The position numbers and the translations under genes were made by a program. 16,965 nucleotides of DNA from Butyriboletus loyo (lineage: Eukaryota; Basidiomycota; Agaricomycetes; Boletales; Boletaceae): NCBI GenBank assembly GCA_038093515.1, contig JBBPSI010000385.1, positions 1 to 16,965 on the forward strand. Reading direction: 5' to 3'. Of the stretch, positions 1-8,189 are shown piece by piece. Each line of letters opens with the position of its first letter. Position 1 is the stretch's first letter. Below the pieces are notes generated by a model. The model ran no database searches and was not told the origin of the DNA. It was given only the letters and a program-made list of their open reading frames with translations.

Positions 1-527
1 ACGCTCTCCAAGAATAATACGACTCCCACCAGTTTCACGCTTACTCCAAGGTGTCAGTATCGATGACCCAGTAACGTACGGTACGGAAATATACTCTTCA
101 CGATCAAGGAAATCGCCTCGGGTGACAAAGGATGCTATGTGTGAGTCCTGAGCTTTGTTCTTGACGTGGGTTTCGATTCTCCCACGCCTAGCTCCACCCG
201 GTAGCGATCAAAACGGCGTTCCTCTCGCTTTGTCGGTATGTAGCTAGTGATGGGCCTCCCTCGCAGAAGCCGAGACTTGATAGACTCATACTTTAGGCAC
301 AGATGGGTGAGGTTATGATCCAAGGTGTACGTGCAGATATCATTAATGTGTTTCGTCTGTCCAACCGCGTTGTAAAGGGCCAAGTACAGGTTAGCATGGG
401 TTGTCCGAGTCACGGCCTTCCACAGCCTCTCATCAAGCCACCGCAAGTCATCGCGGCGTGCTGCGAATAAACGTGGGAGCGCCATCCACCATATTCGCGG
501 GTATGACGGCGCCGTTTCAAGACTCGA
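1..527 (-). CDS. Partial hypothetical protein, runs off left edge
   Basis: This is a minus-strand coding region of unknown function. The upstream exon (527 down to 198) is open for 110 codons. Its first in-frame ATG is at 483-485, starting MALPRLFAARRDD. The ORF itself stops at 135, but a phase-0 donor (GTGGAG, 197 downward) and an acceptor (CTCAG, ending at 148) define a 50-bp intron, the usual size here. The next exon (147 down to 1) is open for 49 codons to the window edge and reads like protein, for example SVPYVTGSSILTPWSKRE. The deduced chain is basic and soluble, with no signal peptide or membrane segment. I recognise no domain. An upstream exon beyond 527 is possible because the ORF is open above the ATG. 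The open frame and intron fit are seen directly; that this is a real gene is inference. Confidence 0.4.
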
Positions 528-718
528 TCATGCGCTCTTCAAACATGAATGTTTCACTGTCGAGAGCCAGATGACCGTCAGATGCTTCACACGTTCATAC
601 TGACGTGGTAATGTTGTTGCTATGTAGAATCGCGACGCTCCTACGACGCCGGCTCTCCTCGAATCTTGCTGTGTGTGCTAGAAATATCTACGCGACGGAG
701 TGCTTCACGTCACCGTGG

Positions 719-750
719 CCCCGCCCCCGCCCCGCCCCCCCTCCTCCCCC
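719..750 (-). repeat. C/G-tract cluster, possible G-quadruplex
   Basis: Runs of 4, 5, 4, 7 and 5 C separated by one to four bases lie on the plus strand, giving five G-tracts on the minus strand. Four or more G-tracts with one-base loops is the textbook pattern of a stable G-quadruplex. The site lies about 230-265 bp upstream of the putative ATG at 485 of the minus-strand gene, so a promoter role is possible but unproven. Confidence 0.6.
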
Positions 751-1242
751 TTCAGGACGCATGTATGTATATATTGCATACACCGCTCGTGAGTGTTTGT
801 CCCTCCCATGGAGCATAGCACGTTCGGTTATCGGATTGACATGTATGTGTATGTCATGATCGAATGCGACAGCTCGGTACCGTTTCCTCGCCCATGCACG
901 TTCGTTCCCGTGTGCAACCAAGTAGCTTGTACCCGCATTGTGAGACCTAAAAATGTAGTGATAACCACCCACGGTCAAGTCACCCGTTTTACGACCGGAA
1001 CAGTAGGCGATGATCACTGTTACCAGTCGATTATGTACTAGTAGTAGCGCAGTGCTGGAAACCAGTATCGTATATATCACCGGTTTTCTTGCCGGAGTCT
1101 CATGCATGGTGATGATGGGCTTTCTAGTGCTTCTTATGGCTGATCCTAATCCTATAGGGGTGATTAGCACTCGCCGATGCTAGGGATCACCGACAGCGTT
1201 TGAAGAAGTACAGCCACATCGTCGTTATCGTCGAACGTTGAC

Positions 1243-1263
1243 GTTGAGCGTTGAGCGTTGAGC
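1243..1263 (+). repeat. Tandem 7-mer GTTGAGC, three copies
   Basis: Three perfect head-to-tail copies of GTTGAGC are preceded by a shortened unit GTTGAC at 1237-1242. This looks like a small slippage repeat in non-coding DNA with no assigned function. Confidence 0.8.
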
Positions 1264-1715
1264 GGCAGGTCGACCGGTCATCACCCGGATCACCATGACA
1301 CCCTCAGCATCCCACTGGTTTATCTTTCATGTTCACGTATCACCTGTTTTCATGGTGAAAAAAAAGGTACCGCCTTTTGGTTTCAGTTTCGTGGCGTTCG
1401 TCACCAGGGTCCTCTCTGAAATAACAAAGACTTGGGAGGTATCGCACGGTATCTCGGTGTTGAGTTGGTTTCGGCGGTTCTGTCGGCCGACCGTCCGTCG
1501 CGCCGTTTCGCTGGCTCGCTGGCGTATACTAACAGTCATCCTCATCCCAACCAACCAACCAACTCATCCTCATACAAGAAGGGACGGGCGCTACGTGCCA
1601 TGCAGTATGTTGCCGGCACGATGCGTTCGGACCAACTATATCTATATTCAACAGCAACAATTCAGTTTAATTACTTATATCATATCATATCACCTCCGCG
1701 GGTATTCATATAATA

Positions 1716-1990
1716 TACTCTGGGAGATTACGGATGTATAGTAGTATGCGTACACGGACGCAACGGCGATGTGTGTTATATAAGCTGACGAATATAGTAG
1801 TAATGTCCCAAGGGCTAAATGGCGTGGGACGATTGTGAACGCGCTTAAGTGAGAGTTTGGGGGCAATACGCGTTATCGTATTGAGAGTCCGCTATCTAGT
1901 TTATATACTAGATCTACATATTTGATATGATTGGTCAGTCGGGTCTTCGGCCTGTCGGCTTGTTACCACGTGACCGTATAGGCTTCAACA
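1716..1990 (-). repeat. Left copia LTR, minus orientation
   Basis: Read on the minus strand, the LTR starts TGTTGAAGCC and ends CTCCCAGAGTA, where the right-hand copy ends CTCCCAGAACA. The last three bases are thus altered or the end is lost. The U3 end faces inward and abuts RNase H sequence at 1991. No primer-binding site or other internal sequence follows its U5 end; the flank is AT-rich host-like DNA. A block at 1776-1806 is shared with the right arm but unlike the LTR at 12038-12309. Confidence 0.9.
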
Positions 1991-2370
1991 CAATCACGTG
2001 GAGCTCCAAAAAGCAGAATACCGTCGCATTGTCCACAGCCGAAGCCGAATATACAGCGCTGGCTCATGCGGCAAAAGAAGCCGCCTGGCTGAGAAATCTA
2101 TTCTTAGAAATAGGTTTCCGTCAGACTGAACCAACTATTTTATTCGGTGATAATCAATCGGCCTTAGCAATAGCGAATAATAATCAATATCATCAGCGTT
2201 CAAAGTACTTTAATATTCGTAGCCATTTTATCCGAGATAAGATAAGATTAGGGTCTATCAACGTACGGTATTGTCCGACCGCTCAAATGACGGCAGACAT
2301 TTTTACCAAAGCGTTGCCCAAGCCGAAACACCGCCAACACACTGCCGAACTCGGCCTGAGCTCGGCTTGA
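1991..2370 (+). pseudogene. Copia RNase H C-terminal fragment
   Basis: This remnant of the copia polyprotein covers only the C-terminal part of RNase H, starting at the ITWSSKKQN motif and running through STAEAEYTAL, the GDNQSA motif and ADIFTKALPKPKH to the stop at 2368-2370. The N-terminal half of RNase H, including its first acidic residue, and all upstream gag, protease, integrase and reverse transcriptase are absent. The fragment differs from the corresponding part of the element at 12310-12696 at one base (2037, A instead of G, synonymous). The frame stays open upstream into the inverted LTR, giving a chimeric ORF from an ATG at 1927 with about 22 LTR-encoded residues. It cannot give an active enzyme alone. 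Confidence 0.9.
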
Positions 2371-2377
2371 GGGGGAG
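2369..2377 (+). other. Polypurine tract of copia fragment
   Basis: The sequence GAGGGGGAG directly precedes the TGTTG start of the right LTR and overlaps the RNase H stop codon. This is the expected plus-strand primer site of an LTR retrotransposon. Confidence 0.85.
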
Positions 2378-2652
2378 TGTTGAAGCCTATACGGTCACGT
2401 GGTAACAAGCCGACAGGCCGAAGACCCGACTGACCAATCATATCAAATATGTAGATCTAGTATATAAACTAGATAGCGGACTCTCAATACGATAACGCGT
2501 ATTGCCCCCAAACTCTCACTTAAGCGCGTTCACAATCGTCCCACGCCATTTAGCCCTTGGGACATTACTACTATATTCGTCAGCTTATATAACACACATC
2601 GCCGTTGCGTCCGTGTACGCATACTACTATACATCCGTAATCTCCCAGAACA
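2378..2652 (+). repeat. Right copia LTR, plus orientation
   Basis: This 275-bp LTR begins TGTT and ends AACA, with the polypurine tract immediately upstream, so the boundaries are sharp. A TATATAA at 2461-2467 sits inside an inverted repeat (TCTAGT 2456-2461, ACTAGA 2468-2473) and is the likely promoter. The 31-bp block at 2562-2592 differs completely from the 28-bp block at the same place in the LTR at 12038-12309. Transcription would run rightward toward the trehalose gene about 740 bp away. Confidence 0.9.
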
Positions 2653-3390
2653 TCCTTCATCAGCGAAACGGTTATTGGTCGGAACCAACGGCGAGCAGTC
2701 TGTAGCACTTGGCAACTAATAAGTTCGTCAGTCGTTTCTCCCCGTAACAAGGCACGTTAATCTCACAGTAAAATCATACCATGAACAATACTCGCCCATC
2801 TTCTTGCCCTCCTCGCGGAGGACTCGACGACCGCTGCTTTACTAACATAAGCGCTTTTCATGCGATCCTCACTGTCTCGCTCTGATGTCTAGATCAAGAG
2901 TATCTCCATAACGCCTGTCAGCACGTTCTGCCTTGAATTGGAGTAGCAAAAGCCCGGGTTGACGGCGTTTGACGGTCAATGACGTTGTAGACTGCAGGAG
3001 GGAACCATTAATTATTGGGGTGCGATGATGGGAGGGTGGAATAGAATCCGATGTTTCGTCTGAGGGTAGTCATTTTATGTGCAACCAGTGAACAGGGTCT
3101 ATGATATGTAATAAGCAAAAAGTTCAAAGTATCGTTGAATGAAGTAGTTGGCGCAAAGGAGCTGACTCACAGACGGTTTTCATCGATGTCCTATATCGGA
3201 TTAGCCCGCAAGAGTCCGATGGAAAGAAGATTGGATGATTGGAAAATGACCGGGTGCGGCGGTTCCAGCCTTTTTGACCGGACAGAGCCGTTCCGCGCGG
3301 ATCCGAACTTGATCAGATTCTTCGCCTTGCCACTTTGAGCATCGTCCGCTCGATAAAAAGTCATGTCGCTCTGATTCTTCTTCGTGAACG
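2653..3390 (+). promoter_or_regulatory. Upstream region of the trehalose gene
   Basis: No supported gene lies in these 738 bp; the reading frames present are short and unlike protein. The stretch lies between the right LTR and the trehalose-synthase-type gene and must hold that gene's promoter. A GATAAAA sequence about 35-40 bp before the ATG is AT-rich. I did not see CCCCT stress elements of the yeast type, so no specific regulator is proposed. Confidence 0.45.
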
Positions 3391-6300
3391 ATGACTTCTC
3401 TACGCAACCACCGTGCCATCATCGCCTCCCTCTTTCTCCCCACCACCCCCGTCCTCGGAGAGTCCAACCCCCCCACCCCCAGCATCGTCGCCCAGGACCC
3501 ACCGCAGCTCTCCGTCAGACCCAATGGATCCCCCAACCACCCTTTCCATCACCAACCATCCAGGTCGCTGGGCGGAAACCCCCCCTTGAAGAGCATCGTC
3601 GAGGATCTCAAGGTATGCCCCCCTATCACGTCCGTTCGCTTCCCCACTCACCACTCCCAGTCTCGCGCCACCACACCACTCGCCACGCCTCCGAGCGAGA
3701 CCGCGAACAACCCGTTCTCCAAGTTTGCCAGCATCGCCAGTCCGAGGTCGAATGGTACACCCACCAACGGTGCGAATCCCGGTACACATGACTCCCCGTC
3801 GCCACCCCCTCCACCCATGCCTAGTCTCGACCGCTCCTTGTTTTCCTCAAGGCCGCGCAAGTTCCAGACGACCCATACTGACACGCAGCACACTCCCCGT
3901 CTTCAGCGTAAACAGTCTCGCTCCTCTTCTCGTCGTCCCGGTGATGGCTACCCTTCCCCTACTGGTGAAGGCTACCACTCCTGGCACACTGCCCCAAATT
4001 CCCATTGCAACGGTGGTCTCAAGAATGCCATCGACAGCGTCAAGGACCGTTTGACTCAGAAACTTTGGGTTGGCACCCTCGGAAGCAGCACGGATGCATT
4101 CGGCCCGGATCTACGTGACAATATCGATGCAAGGATGCGCCAGTTGTGTACAAGCGTCCCTGTCTGGATCCCGGATGCAGAGTTTGAAAGCTGCTATGAC
4201 GAGTTTTGTCACCAAGTTCGTCCTCTCTTGTTCTTTCCAATCACAACAGCTGACCCTGCGTGGTCCAGGTGCTTTGGCCTTGTCTGCACTACGCAGTTCC
4301 GGATGCCCCCAAGACGAAACTATTCTACGAGAGCGCATCGTTCAAGCAATACATGTCCGTCAACAAGCGCTTCGCAGACGTCATCATCGCAAACTACCGC
4401 GAAGGCGACATCAGTCAGTGCCCTCTTGCCCGTCTTCTCATGCCTACTCATCCTCCCTCCCAGTCTGGGTGAACGACTATCACCTCATGCTCCTCCCCGC
4501 ACTCCTCCGTGCAGACCCCAAGCTTGCCAACGCTCCCATCGGTTTCTTCCTCCACGTCGCTTTCCCCTCTTCCGAGATTTTCCGCTGCTTGTCCGTTCGC
4601 GAGTCTCTTCTACGCGGCCTCCTCGCAGCTGATCTCGTCGGCTTCCAAACCGCGAGCCACGCCCGTCACTTTAGGCAGACCGTCAGCCGCATCCTCGCCC
4701 TCGAGGCCCTCCCCAAGGGTATCCAGGTTGAGGGCACCTTCGGCAGCGGTACTGGCTCCCACAAAGGCCGGTTCGTCGACGTCGGCGTCTTTCCCATGGG
4801 CATCGACGTTGGTGCGCTGCGTGAGAAGAAGTAGGTTTGGCAGCTTCTCCGATGGACCCATGTTGGGTCCGATGGCACGGACACTGATGCTATAGAATAG
4901 ACGCGAACCTGACGTTCAGTATTGGGTTCAGCTTCTGAGGCAGCGCTATGCCGGCATGAAGATGATTGTCGGGCGGGATAAGCTTGACGAGATTCAGGTG
5001 CGCATTACGATATTTCTGTCGCTCTCATGTCTGATCGCCATACCACAGGGCGTCAGGCATAAGATCGAGGCCTTTGAACGCTTTTTGAAGAAGAAGCCTG
5101 AGTTCCAAGGAAAGGTAACGTGTCGCCGTTGCGCAACCGACCACGCTTCTCACGTACTCGCGCGCCATAGGTCGTCCTCATCCAAGTCGCGCTGCAAACA
5201 ACCGAGTCCAACGAACTTGCCGGTGGCGTCTCGGATGCCGTCGCTCGTGTGAACGCTGCGTTTTCGACGCTGACGTACCAACCCATCGTTTTCCTGCACA
5301 CACAAGAAGTCACGTTTAGCCAATATCTCGCCTTGCTAACCGTGGCAGATGCGTTTTTGGTCACGAGTTTGCGGGAAGGAATGGCGCTCCGGACTCATGA
5401 GTTCGTGGAGTGCCAAGAGGGGAGGCATAGACCTCTCATTCTGAGCGAGGTATGTTTGTGTACGACGAGGTGATCCCGACGCTGACGAAACATGTTTGTA
5501 GTTCACTGGGTCTTATAGTTACTCGGGATTCCGCTCTTGTATCGCCGTCAACCCGTATGATACGCGTGGTACTGCCAATGCCATTTATCAGGTGAGCACG
5601 CTTACCTCGCAAGCGCACGGCGAGGAGCTCACCGGACCTAGGCACTGACGATGAGTGACGATGAGGCGTTGTCCCGTTGGAAAGACTTGCACAATCACGT
5701 CGTCACCCAAACTGCGCAGGCCTTTGTCATGTCATTCCTCACCCGTTGTCTGCGCGCCAACACAGAGCATACCGCCCAGACGGACCTCTCCATGGTTCCC
5801 GTTGTTGACATGGGACGTCTACTTCCGCGGTACAAACACTCGTCGAAACGACTTTTACTGCTCGACTTTGAAGGTGTGATCTGGATCCGCGACATGTCCC
5901 GCGCCGGCCTCCTCGCGCCATTCGAGCCCCAACAGCAAACTCTCGCGTTACTCAATCGCTTCGCCGGTGACCCGCGGAACGAGGTGTGGCTGTTGAGCGG
6001 ATTTGTCAAAGGTGTCCTCGACAAGATTGCTGCGACTGTTCCGGGCATAGGTATCGTTGCGGAAAATGGGTGTTTTATCAGGACGAGGGAGACGAAGAAG
6101 ACGCCTGCGATGTGGATTAATATGGTGGCAAATTTGAACTTTACGTGGAAAGGACCTTGTGTCGAGATTCTCAACTACGTACGTCCATCCTCTCCGTTAC
6201 GCTGCCGTTTACGTTCGACTGATCTCTGTTCAGTTTACCGAACGCACGCCCGGCTCGTTCGTCGAAGAGCGCGAGGCTTCCGTCATCTGGCGTTTCTGGA

Positions 6301-6770
6301 GTGGCCCGACGGACGACTGTCCCGATCGCCAATGGGCCCGTCGTCAAGCCGCCGAAGCGCAAAACCACATCTTTGACAGTCTTGGCGAACGCTACGGGCT
6401 CCGCATTATCCCCGGCGCCAACTCGTTCCTCGTCCTTCCGAACAACACCTCGCGGTCGACGGCGGTGGGTGCGATTTTGCACCCGGGTGGACCGGCGCAG
6501 TCGCCCCACAGTGGTCTGTCGGTGACCTTGTCCGGTATGACGAACGGGGGGTGGGCCAGGCGCGAAGATGTGGATGAGCATGATGGGGTGAGTGGGGACG
6601 AGACGCGGGGTGTGTTCGCGATGAGTGGGGACGAAAAGTTGTTGAGGCGATTGAACGAGCTGGACAATGCGGAGACGATGTCGACGAGTCGGAAGGGGAC
6701 GGATGCCAAGTGGAAGCTGGACCCGAATGACGTGGTGTCGGTGTTGGGCCAGCTTGCAGGTGTGCAGTGA
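3391..6770 (+). CDS. TPS3: Trehalose synthase complex regulatory subunit (Tps3/Tsl1-like)
   Basis: Ten exons were joined by hand: 3391-3612, 3661-4215, 4269-4413, 4464-4830, 4901-4997, 5049-5114, 5171-5449, 5502-5591, 5642-6178 and 6234-6770. All introns are GT-AG, and the 2895-nt CDS encodes 964 aa. The start reads IIASLFLP near the N-terminus, typical of fungal Tps3/Tsl1-type proteins. Residues 40-185 are Ser/Pro-rich and low complexity. A GT20-like domain starts near residue 190 (NGGLKNAI, WVGTLG) and includes a VNDYHLMLLP motif and GRDKLDEIQ (454-462). At 552-557 it has REGMAL where catalytic Tps1 has DGMNL. A trehalose-phosphatase-like HAD domain follows from about 675, with DFEGV (682-686) replacing the catalytic DxDGT motif; the late motif near SGDEKLL is also altered. 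I infer a catalytically weak or inactive subunit that stabilises or regulates the cytosolic Tps1-Tps2 complex making trehalose from UDP-glucose and glucose-6-phosphate. A Tps2-type phosphatase is less likely given the motif loss. Confidence 0.87.
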
Positions 6771-7097
6771 TGTTGCGTCGGTACCGCCCCCTTCCTGTGG
6801 CCCCGAGGTGACGGCGGCGGGTATCCCAAGAATAACTTGTCGCAACTCGGATTAGAAGGTTCCCAACAGCTAGCTCGTTTTCCCTTTCTTTTCTCCTGCT
6901 GTTGTTTGTCGTATCCGGCCTGCTTGAGATGATGCCTGTGTTGTTAGAACTCCGTGTCTGTCTGATCCTTTCTAATACGTGTAGCCATGTCAATCAGAAT
7001 ACTCCCGGCTCCACGCCATGGCGATGATACTTTCGTTTCTTCCCCTGGATATGATCGAAATATGTGGGAGATCTACATTATACATTTCCCGACGTAC
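6771..7097. other. Convergent intergenic region, 3' ends of two genes
   Basis: These 327 bp separate the stop of the plus-strand trehalose gene from the stop of the minus-strand FolB gene and should hold both 3' untranslated regions. No convincing gene is seen. A possible extra last exon of the FolB gene lies at 6990-7044, described in that entry. Confidence 0.6.
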
Positions 7098-8189
7098 TTA
7101 CTGAACCCCACCGAACCCCACAGATCGTCGACATCCCCCCACGAATCCGAGTGCCTCCCGCGTACGCGTCATCTCGACTCCAGACGCGTCTGCAAACGAG
7201 AGCGCGCTTGGTTTTTGACAGCGCACGGTGATGGCGTCGATTCGAGAAGCATCATAAGCGTTTGAGTTGGGGTGGGCGTCCAACGCGCGGTAGGCTGTAC
7301 GTATGATCTCATGGACGAGTTTTTCGAGCGTGAGATACGCCGAGACTTGAACGTCCTGTCAACGTGTCGATGTCAGTGGGGACGAAAGACACGAGAGAGC
7401 GCGTGTGCGGTGGCTTGCCGTGGCGATCTGTTGGACGATGGACGGATAGTCGATCTCCATCATCGCTTCGGGGGCGGGAGCGCCTTCTGGTCCTGGAACG
7501 TCGGCGATGTTGGTGTGGGGGGCCTCGAAGAACGTGAGATGGGTGATGACGTGTTGTTTAGCGAGACGTTCGGGAGGGTTGACACCGATGAGAACGGGGA
7601 GGACGAGATCCCTCACGCGAACGACCGCGCCTGCCGTCGATCCCGATCCCGATCCCAATCCCGATCCCGATCCCCGAGCAGATCGCGATAACCAGTCCGA
7701 TGCACGCGTGACGAGGTCGATTTCGAACCCCCGCGCGAGGAGGATCTGTTTCGGGAGTTCGAGGACGACGCGGACGGCGTGTATCATCGCCTCCATCGCA
7801 CCCCGAGTCTGACTGGCGCGACCCACTGCATCTCTGACGAATTCGAACGCTGCATCTGTCACGTCTTCCACGAGCGCTCTCGCACTGGCGTAACCCCGAT
7901 CCTTCTCCTCCTCCTTCTCATGCGTCGAGGTCAACTCTGACCTCTTGCCGACCCGTGTCTCGACTGCTTTGACGAGGTGGCCGTAGTGGAGGGAGTCGGT
8001 GACGTTGTCGGATTGACCGGGTGTGTTGAGGTAGGAAGGGGTGAGGTGGAGGTGGACGGTGAGGTGGATGGGTTGGGGGCGGGTGCGGTGCCAGTGGTCG
8101 GGGCCGACGGTGGCGGTGAGGTGGAGGGCAGAGACGGAGACGATGTCGGTATCGGTGGGAGGGTGGGTGTAGGAAGAGGAGGAGGACAT
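7098..8189 (-). CDS. Tandem dihydroneopterin aldolase (FolB) protein
   Basis: Exon 1 (8189-7419) and exon 2 (7355-7098) encode 342 aa. The ATG at 8187-8189 sits in CACCATGTC. Two FolB-type domains can be seen. Domain 1 spans about 15-165, with Tyr69 in LHYG and Lys147 in LELPKQILLARG. Domain 2 spans about 190-325, with Tyr248 in DYPS, Glu268 in AYLTLEKL and Lys305 in CQKPSALSFADASGVE. FolB cleaves dihydroneopterin to 6-hydroxymethyl-dihydropterin in folate synthesis. The layout equals the N-terminal half of fungal trifunctional FOL1, but no HPPK or DHPS domain follows, so it is a stand-alone tandem protein. The 63-bp intron uses a GC donor (GCAAGC); no GT donor keeps the conserved frame well. 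A Gly-Ser linker (172-184) is encoded by a hexanucleotide repeat. An alternative end exists: the stop lies inside a perfect GTAAGT donor (7101 downward), and splicing to 7044 would add about 16 residues, ending at 6990. Confidence 0.8.
7356..7418 (-). other. GC-AG intron in FolB gene
   Basis: The exon ends ...ATCGCCACG and the intron begins GCAAGC and ends GACAG. Removing it joins QQIAT to DVQVSAYLTLE in phase 0 and restores the FolB motif order. The downstream GT sites in this stretch give the wrong phase. GCAAGY is the usual consensus of rare GC donors. Confidence 0.6.
7638..7676. repeat. Hexanucleotide repeat coding for Gly-Ser linker
   Basis: About six copies of CGATCC, one with a substitution, lie inside exon 1 of the FolB gene. 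On the coding strand they give alternating Gly and Ser, with one Leu, between the two FolB domains. Six-base units keep the frame, so the linker length can vary by two residues per unit. Confidence 0.8.

Larger units (their letters stand above)
528..1715. other. Non-coding stretch, no supported gene
   Basis: The reading frames here are short or overlap each other, and none shows a recognisable domain. The stretch contains a C-tract cluster (719-750), a short GTTGAGC tandem repeat (1243-1263), four CCAA units around 1547-1562 and an AT-rich part before 1715. It lies upstream of the minus-strand gene at the left edge, so its left part may act as that gene's promoter. Confidence 0.5.
1716..2652. 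mobile_element. Ty1/copia derivative with inverted LTRs
   Basis: This is a 937-bp composite: an LTR in minus orientation (1716-1990), the last 387 bp of a copia internal region in plus orientation (1991-2377) and an LTR in plus orientation (2378-2652). An ordinary LTR element has direct LTRs. By eye the two arms are identical over their length except for the outermost three bases on the left (TAC instead of TGT). The left LTR's U3 terminus (ending TTCAACA) is joined exactly to an internal RNase H site. No target-site duplication is visible at the outer ends (TAATA versus TCCTT). A precise LTR terminus joined to an internal site fits integrase acting on its own cDNA (autointegration, inversion type). 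A nested insertion followed by deletion is the main alternative. Both LTR promoters would point outward. Confidence 0.85.

Noticed and set aside
688..1170. Minus-strand 160-codon frame
   Set aside because: Composition is unlike protein, part of it is a translated C-tract (poly-Gly), no domain is seen, and it overlaps other open frames.
1716..2652. Foldback DNA transposon or MITE
   Set aside because: The arms are clear copia LTRs with a polypurine tract and RNase H sequence between them, no transposase is present and there is no target duplication.
3391..6770. Catalytic trehalose-6-phosphate synthase (Tps1) or phosphatase (Tps2)
   Set aside because: The long Ser/Pro N-terminus and the altered motifs in both domains fit the regulatory Tps3/Tsl1 group better.
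6171..6845. Long frame antisense to the last trehalose-gene exon
   Set aside because: It is a shadow of a GC-rich coding exon in the opposite strand, rich in Arg, Pro and His with no motif.
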